Below are positions 59,583-64,000 of a stretch of 64,000 bases of DNA, piece by piece (within the stretch, counting starts at the first letter, position 1; each line of letters opens with the position of its first letter). The stretch spans positions 126,001 through 190,000 of the forward strand of contig WPIO01000249.1 of the NCBI GenBank assembly GCA_009760855.2, written 5' to 3'. The DNA comes from Cristatella mucedo. Lineage: Eukaryota; Bryozoa; Phylactolaemata; Cristatellidae. The notes below the pieces were generated by a model that searched no databases, was not told the origin of the DNA, and worked only from the letters and a program-made list of their open reading frames with translations. The position numbers and the translations under genes were made by a program.

Positions 59583-62500
59583 TGATAATTCACTTATAAA
59601 AATCAGACTCATAAACAACCTATAGCACGCATTGAGTCAGCAGCAATGGTCCACTATGTCTTCAAAAGTTCCTTCGTAGTAAATAATAGAAAATGAAGCA
59701 TTGATTGGGACATGCAGAAGTTTACTTTGTAGGAATCACATGTCTTTAAAGATGCTTTTACGTAATACGTTATTTCTGCCATCGTGATAAAATGTCCCTT
59801 AATAGCGTTTAAACCAATCCTCTTATTGGTCATATAGTTGCTAACTTGAGTTTCCAACTTCTTAAAAAATCTAGTACATACACATGGACTCGCAAGAACG
59901 TAGTAGGAAAGAAATTTTTTGTATGCGATGGGTACTGCTTAACAAACATTGCCATTGGTGGCTAATTAATGCAGTGCTCTCCATTGTGAATGGCGAATCT
60001 TTAAGCTGCTTTTGGCTGAAGCACTTGTGAGCGTTATTTCAAAAGATTCCAGGGAGCTATTAGTTAGCTCTTGTGTAGTCCACAGTTGTAACTCCGTAAG
60101 TGAAAATCAGAAAAGTCAACGCCCAGTTTTTGATGCAAGAGAGAGCTCACAATTTTGCCGGAAACACGGAGCTAGCCGCTAGTACAGAACAGGCGTCTAA
60201 TAAACCAGGTGTACAGAGAAGGCGCATCTGAAATTACTCAGGCATAATCTGTATTTTAGTTTATTAAGGTAGCAAGCCGAATGTTGCAACGTCCCATAGT
60301 TAGCTGTGGCTAGTTTTCTTTATTCTTCGGACTGAGTAACGCCTATTTGTAACAGGATCGCCCGATCCCAGCGCCTATTCATAGGTTATTGCAGTCTGTC
60401 CTCATCACCGGCAGTCGGCGAGTGGCCTGCCAGCTGCGTCACCGTCCAAGCTCAGTTGCTAGCAACTACACCACAGCGTCGAACCAATTTCTACTGAGAC
60501 AATCGCCTATTGCGTGGGTCGAGTTTGTCTCGTGGTTAGTGAAGGTCCTACCCTGATATCTGCCCTCTTTTCATCTTCGCATGCCTTTAAACTTGCAGCA
60601 GCTCTTCACTCAGCCTACACTAAACCGTGGGGCCGGCTACGGTGCGCCTACTCACACGCTCCGCTAGCGACTCCGGGCTACTGAGAAGATGGTCCGGGGT
60701 CCAACTAATGGTTACCCACAAAAGTACCGAGCGCTGTACGCCTCTGCGGCGCCTGGCATGCAATCCATCGCCCCTGTCAGTGGGCAGTCTTCCGAGCAGC
60801 ACTGGGTTCAGGCTTGGCAGCACGTCCGGGGAAGACGCCATCGCTGGCTATCGCTCGTCGTTACTTTATGGTGACCGCCGCAGCCGGTCAGGCCGCGTCC
60901 ACTGAGCGGTCAAACTGGTTGCCTCGAATCTCGGCCCGACCTGTGGCTACCTATTCCGTAGTGTGCAGTGGCCAGAGTTCACGGGCACCACTTGACATTT
61001 ATCAGCTCGCGGTCTTTCTTGCGCCCCCTTATGCATTTAAGGGGAGGGCGTTGAAACATCGACCCGGTACTATCCGCTGTGTTACGAATGCCTACATTGT
61101 CGTCGCTTTATTGAACTATTCTATTTCGGAACTGACTGTGTCATAATCCATGGCTTAATGTCATGCAAACCAAACGTCACACACTATTTCGGTGGTTGTC
61201 CTTATGGCTACGAGCTTGGCTAAGGAGTTGCTTGGGCGTCGTACTAAAGTAGATAGCTGTATGCTAGGCTAGTGTTGCACACTGTGTGCCCCTTGAACGC
61301 CATGCCATACGCCGCGGCGGAAATTGACTCGTTTAATGACGGCACGGACATACTGCTTCGCGGCCCAGCTGCTGGCCTACCGTCGGCATCGCGACGAGCA
61401 TTGGTGCCACAGAGACGACTCGTTAGACTCGACTCCTCAAGACTCACGCTTCGCTGGTTAAGCTGTGTGTTGGAACGGACCAGTGCTGTTGTGAACGTTA
61501 GGTTTGCGGTGGTCGTCCACTGGCGCACAAGCCACTGCAATGCGTTTGAAACGAAGCTTAAGGTATAACTGTTCTGCACGCAGGTTCGCGCTTGACCACT
61601 GCTAACTTACTTCCTTATTGCGTCATGTCTCGTGACTTGACTTCATAAAAGAAGGTAAAAATGAACCTGTTTATCGCAGAATTTAGTAGGTCCTTCTTAT
61701 TCGTACTTGTTCTGCTTATGTATGCAGAAGCTGCATACTGCAACTAAGCAAATGTACATCTTGACCTTGCATGTATCACGTCTAACCACGTTATGCTGAT
61801 TACTGTGCACGGCACCACTAACCATTTGACCATACTCTCAGACCGCTATCAAAAATGCCGGAATATTCTCTTTGGGTGTAGCCACGAGTTCCAAATACTC
61901 CCAAGGGGCTGAAAGGTTCAGGCGTCTGCCTTTGAAAAACGGTCGCGAGTTCGCGTTTTAAAATATAACCACATTTACCGTCTAGGAAAAAGTCTGCATA
62001 CTCTTAAGATCAAAAACTACACCGCTGTTTAGACGAGATCAATACGATAAATATGGTTATAATGACGCAGCCTTCATCGATAGGCCCTTGCTGGGTGTCT
62101 GTAGTTGAAGTCACATCTCTAAAACTTGGATATTCACTCAGAAATATACCAAGAATCATAAAAGCCGGTCCAATCGGTCATTATTGGACTGAAAATTAAC
62201 TACCACGTATTATTTTTAGTCGGTGTGCGTAAAAAACATACGGCCCTTACCTACACTTAACGTCAAAATGTTAATGAAATTTACGGTATGTTGCGTTTCG
62301 GGCGACATACCAAATAATTAGCCACGCTGTTTTTGGCATAATAATGCTCTTCCAGCAGCATGTACTCAGAAGAAGGCACAACATCCAAGCTCGCTCACAG
62401 CCACGAGTATTTTTGGAGGCGCCTACATTGCTCCCGAAAGAGAAATTCTCACCTAGGCCGGCGCTCCAGCTTACCGTTACTATTTTCCAGCCACAGCTCA

Positions 62501-62624
62501 TCCCTGTGGGTCAGCGGGATGACAAAGCCGGCCTGTGCCCAAAGCTCAGCCGTCAGACTACAGCTGAGCACTGGCCTATCCGTAGGCCACGTCCACCAGC
62601 TGTTCGACCTTGGGTGTTGTAATG

Positions 62625-62800
62625 AAACGACTGTCCCTCTGTAACTCCACAAAGTCATAAAGACCATGTGGGTTTTACGCAGGAGAATTTTGTTTAGCAC
62701 ACTCACAGCCTAAGCGGCTTTCGGTACGGTTAGTAGTGGACCGTACCGGTCTGCCTTTACCGACCGAGTGACGGCGTTCCTAGTAATCTCAATGTATGCA
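62625..62800 (-). mobile_element. L2-B 3' end, copy 3 of the repeat
   Basis: CCCTCTGTAACTCCACAAAG, TCATAAAGACCATGTGGG and AGCACACTCACAGCC lie in the same position and orientation as 14548-14720 and 40920-41110. Confidence 0.7.
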
Positions 62801-64000
62801 CATACACAAAAACACGAAACACACTTTTATCTTCATGCCAAAATATTTTCGCCTCTAAAGATAAAGATAACGAGCTGCACTTGTCACTTGAATCGTCGTA
62901 ATAAGCCAAGTGAACGTTAGGCCAAATTGTCATCTAACAAATAATCAATCCCGGATTTCGTTTACTTTATTTTACTAAACGACGGTAAAATGAGCTCCTA
63001 CTTAACGGAAACTCCAAGCCCAAGGATAAACTCAGGTCATTGTATGGTGAAGCTGTAATGTGACAGTCGTGATATGTTCGGAATCTAGGTGTCATCTGCG
63101 ATAACTTCTTAAAGTTTGAAAGCTTCTTTAAAAATACTGCTTCCATAGCTTGGTACTACTTTAGAACCCTGTCTGAGATTAGAGACTTTCCAACTCGACG
63201 GATTGCTAAAAATCTAACTAGCTGCCTAGTCTAGGATGGGGTTACTGCAATCCAGCTTTGTCAAGTCTAATCAAAAAGTCTTACACCTTTGTAGCTGGTT
63301 ATGTATGTAGCTGAAAGGTAAGTCTAAAATCATAGGCGTTCTACCGTATGTCCCTACTTCTGAGGGAAAAGCGATGGCTTACGTCAATCAGCGGATGAAG
63401 AGCTAAACTCTTACTCTGAACCGCCCGGCACGTCCTGGCTTAGCGATGTTTGACAAAGCTTAACTCCTGCACACGTTTCACACTCCTCATGCCCTCAGGT
63501 CATCCAAATTGAATCTACTTTTTTTCTCAGCACTTTGCTATTAGGACGATCGTCGCCCAAAGCTTGCATCCTGCAGATTCATGACAGTGGACCTTATTTC
63601 TACAATTATTTTGTATCGAAACATGCCGATCAGTTGGATGTGGTCAATTCTTTCAGCTATCTCTGGCTGCTTCTTCCAAGCTGTTAACTTTCTCGACTGC
63701 CAAGCTTACTTATCTATGCTACTTTCTCTCTTTTTGATAAAGATGAAGCCTTTAAGCTACTTGATTCTCACCCCAATCAGCTCTGGTATCCACTGTGATA
63801 TTAAAGACACTGCAGTGTAACATCCGCTCTGTTCTCCGGGCTGTTCGGTGCTGCGTCGTTGAATTCATCACAATATTCTGGTGCCATTCTTCACACCATT
63901 ACCAGTATAGATTGTGCTGGCAATGTTACTGTGTTTTTGTTCTTCGTGTCATCACCAGTATTCAAAACTATCACTGGAAGGCTGTTGCTCGGAAAATGAT

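Larger units (their letters stand above)
59260..64000. repeat. Segmental repeat, copy 3 (continues past the window)
   Basis: The left module (59260-60250), the GC-richer module (60250-62390) and the following modules to the window end match copies 1 and 2 in order. Includes the L2-like 3' remnant near 61630-61830. Confidence 0.8.

Overview
The window looks like repeat-rich genomic DNA from an invertebrate metazoan. The reasons are GT-AG introns, decaying L2/CR1-type non-LTR retrotransposons, tRNA-derived SINEs, AT microsatellites, and antistasin-type cysteine modules on phase 1-1 exons. I cannot fix the phylum. Most open reading frames are retroelement fragments or their antisense shadows.

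Layout. 1-4.3 kb: an L2-type LINE (here L2-A) on the minus strand, near full length and broken by only two in-frame stops, next to an older endonuclease scrap. 5.4-8.3 kb: a compact three-exon minus-strand gene for a small secreted peptide precursor. It has a signal peptide, a strongly acidic propiece, Lys-Arg, and a cationic amphipathic C-terminus of 24 residues, the architecture of antimicrobial (or other membrane-active) peptide precursors. A degenerate L2-A copy sits in its first intron. 8.3-11.4 kb: SINE and LINE scraps.

11.4-21.8, 31-49.4 and 56-64 kb: three incomplete, rearranged copies of one large segmental repeat. Shared landmarks recur about 23-25 kb apart, and the modules appear in the same order but with different gains and losses. 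Minus-strand antistasin exons lie in and beside this repeat. One at 47.2 kb is intact, while its paralogue at 19.6 kb is broken. A second pair at 20.9 and 48.4 kb has decayed in both copies but keeps its splice donor. A further intact exon lies at 49.7 kb.

The spacers (21.8-31 kb and 49.4-56 kb) are packed with L2 fragments: nested, inverted, tail-in-tail and head-to-head. A second LINE family (L2-B, tail built on TTACA) supplies many short 3' ends. Two SINE groups are present, and one (SINE-1) carries the same 3' stem-loop sequence as L2-A, which suggests a LINE-SINE partnership. The genic signal is therefore a candidate defence-peptide gene plus an expanding and decaying set of antistasin-type protease-inhibitor exons, both embedded in LINE/SINE-driven duplication.
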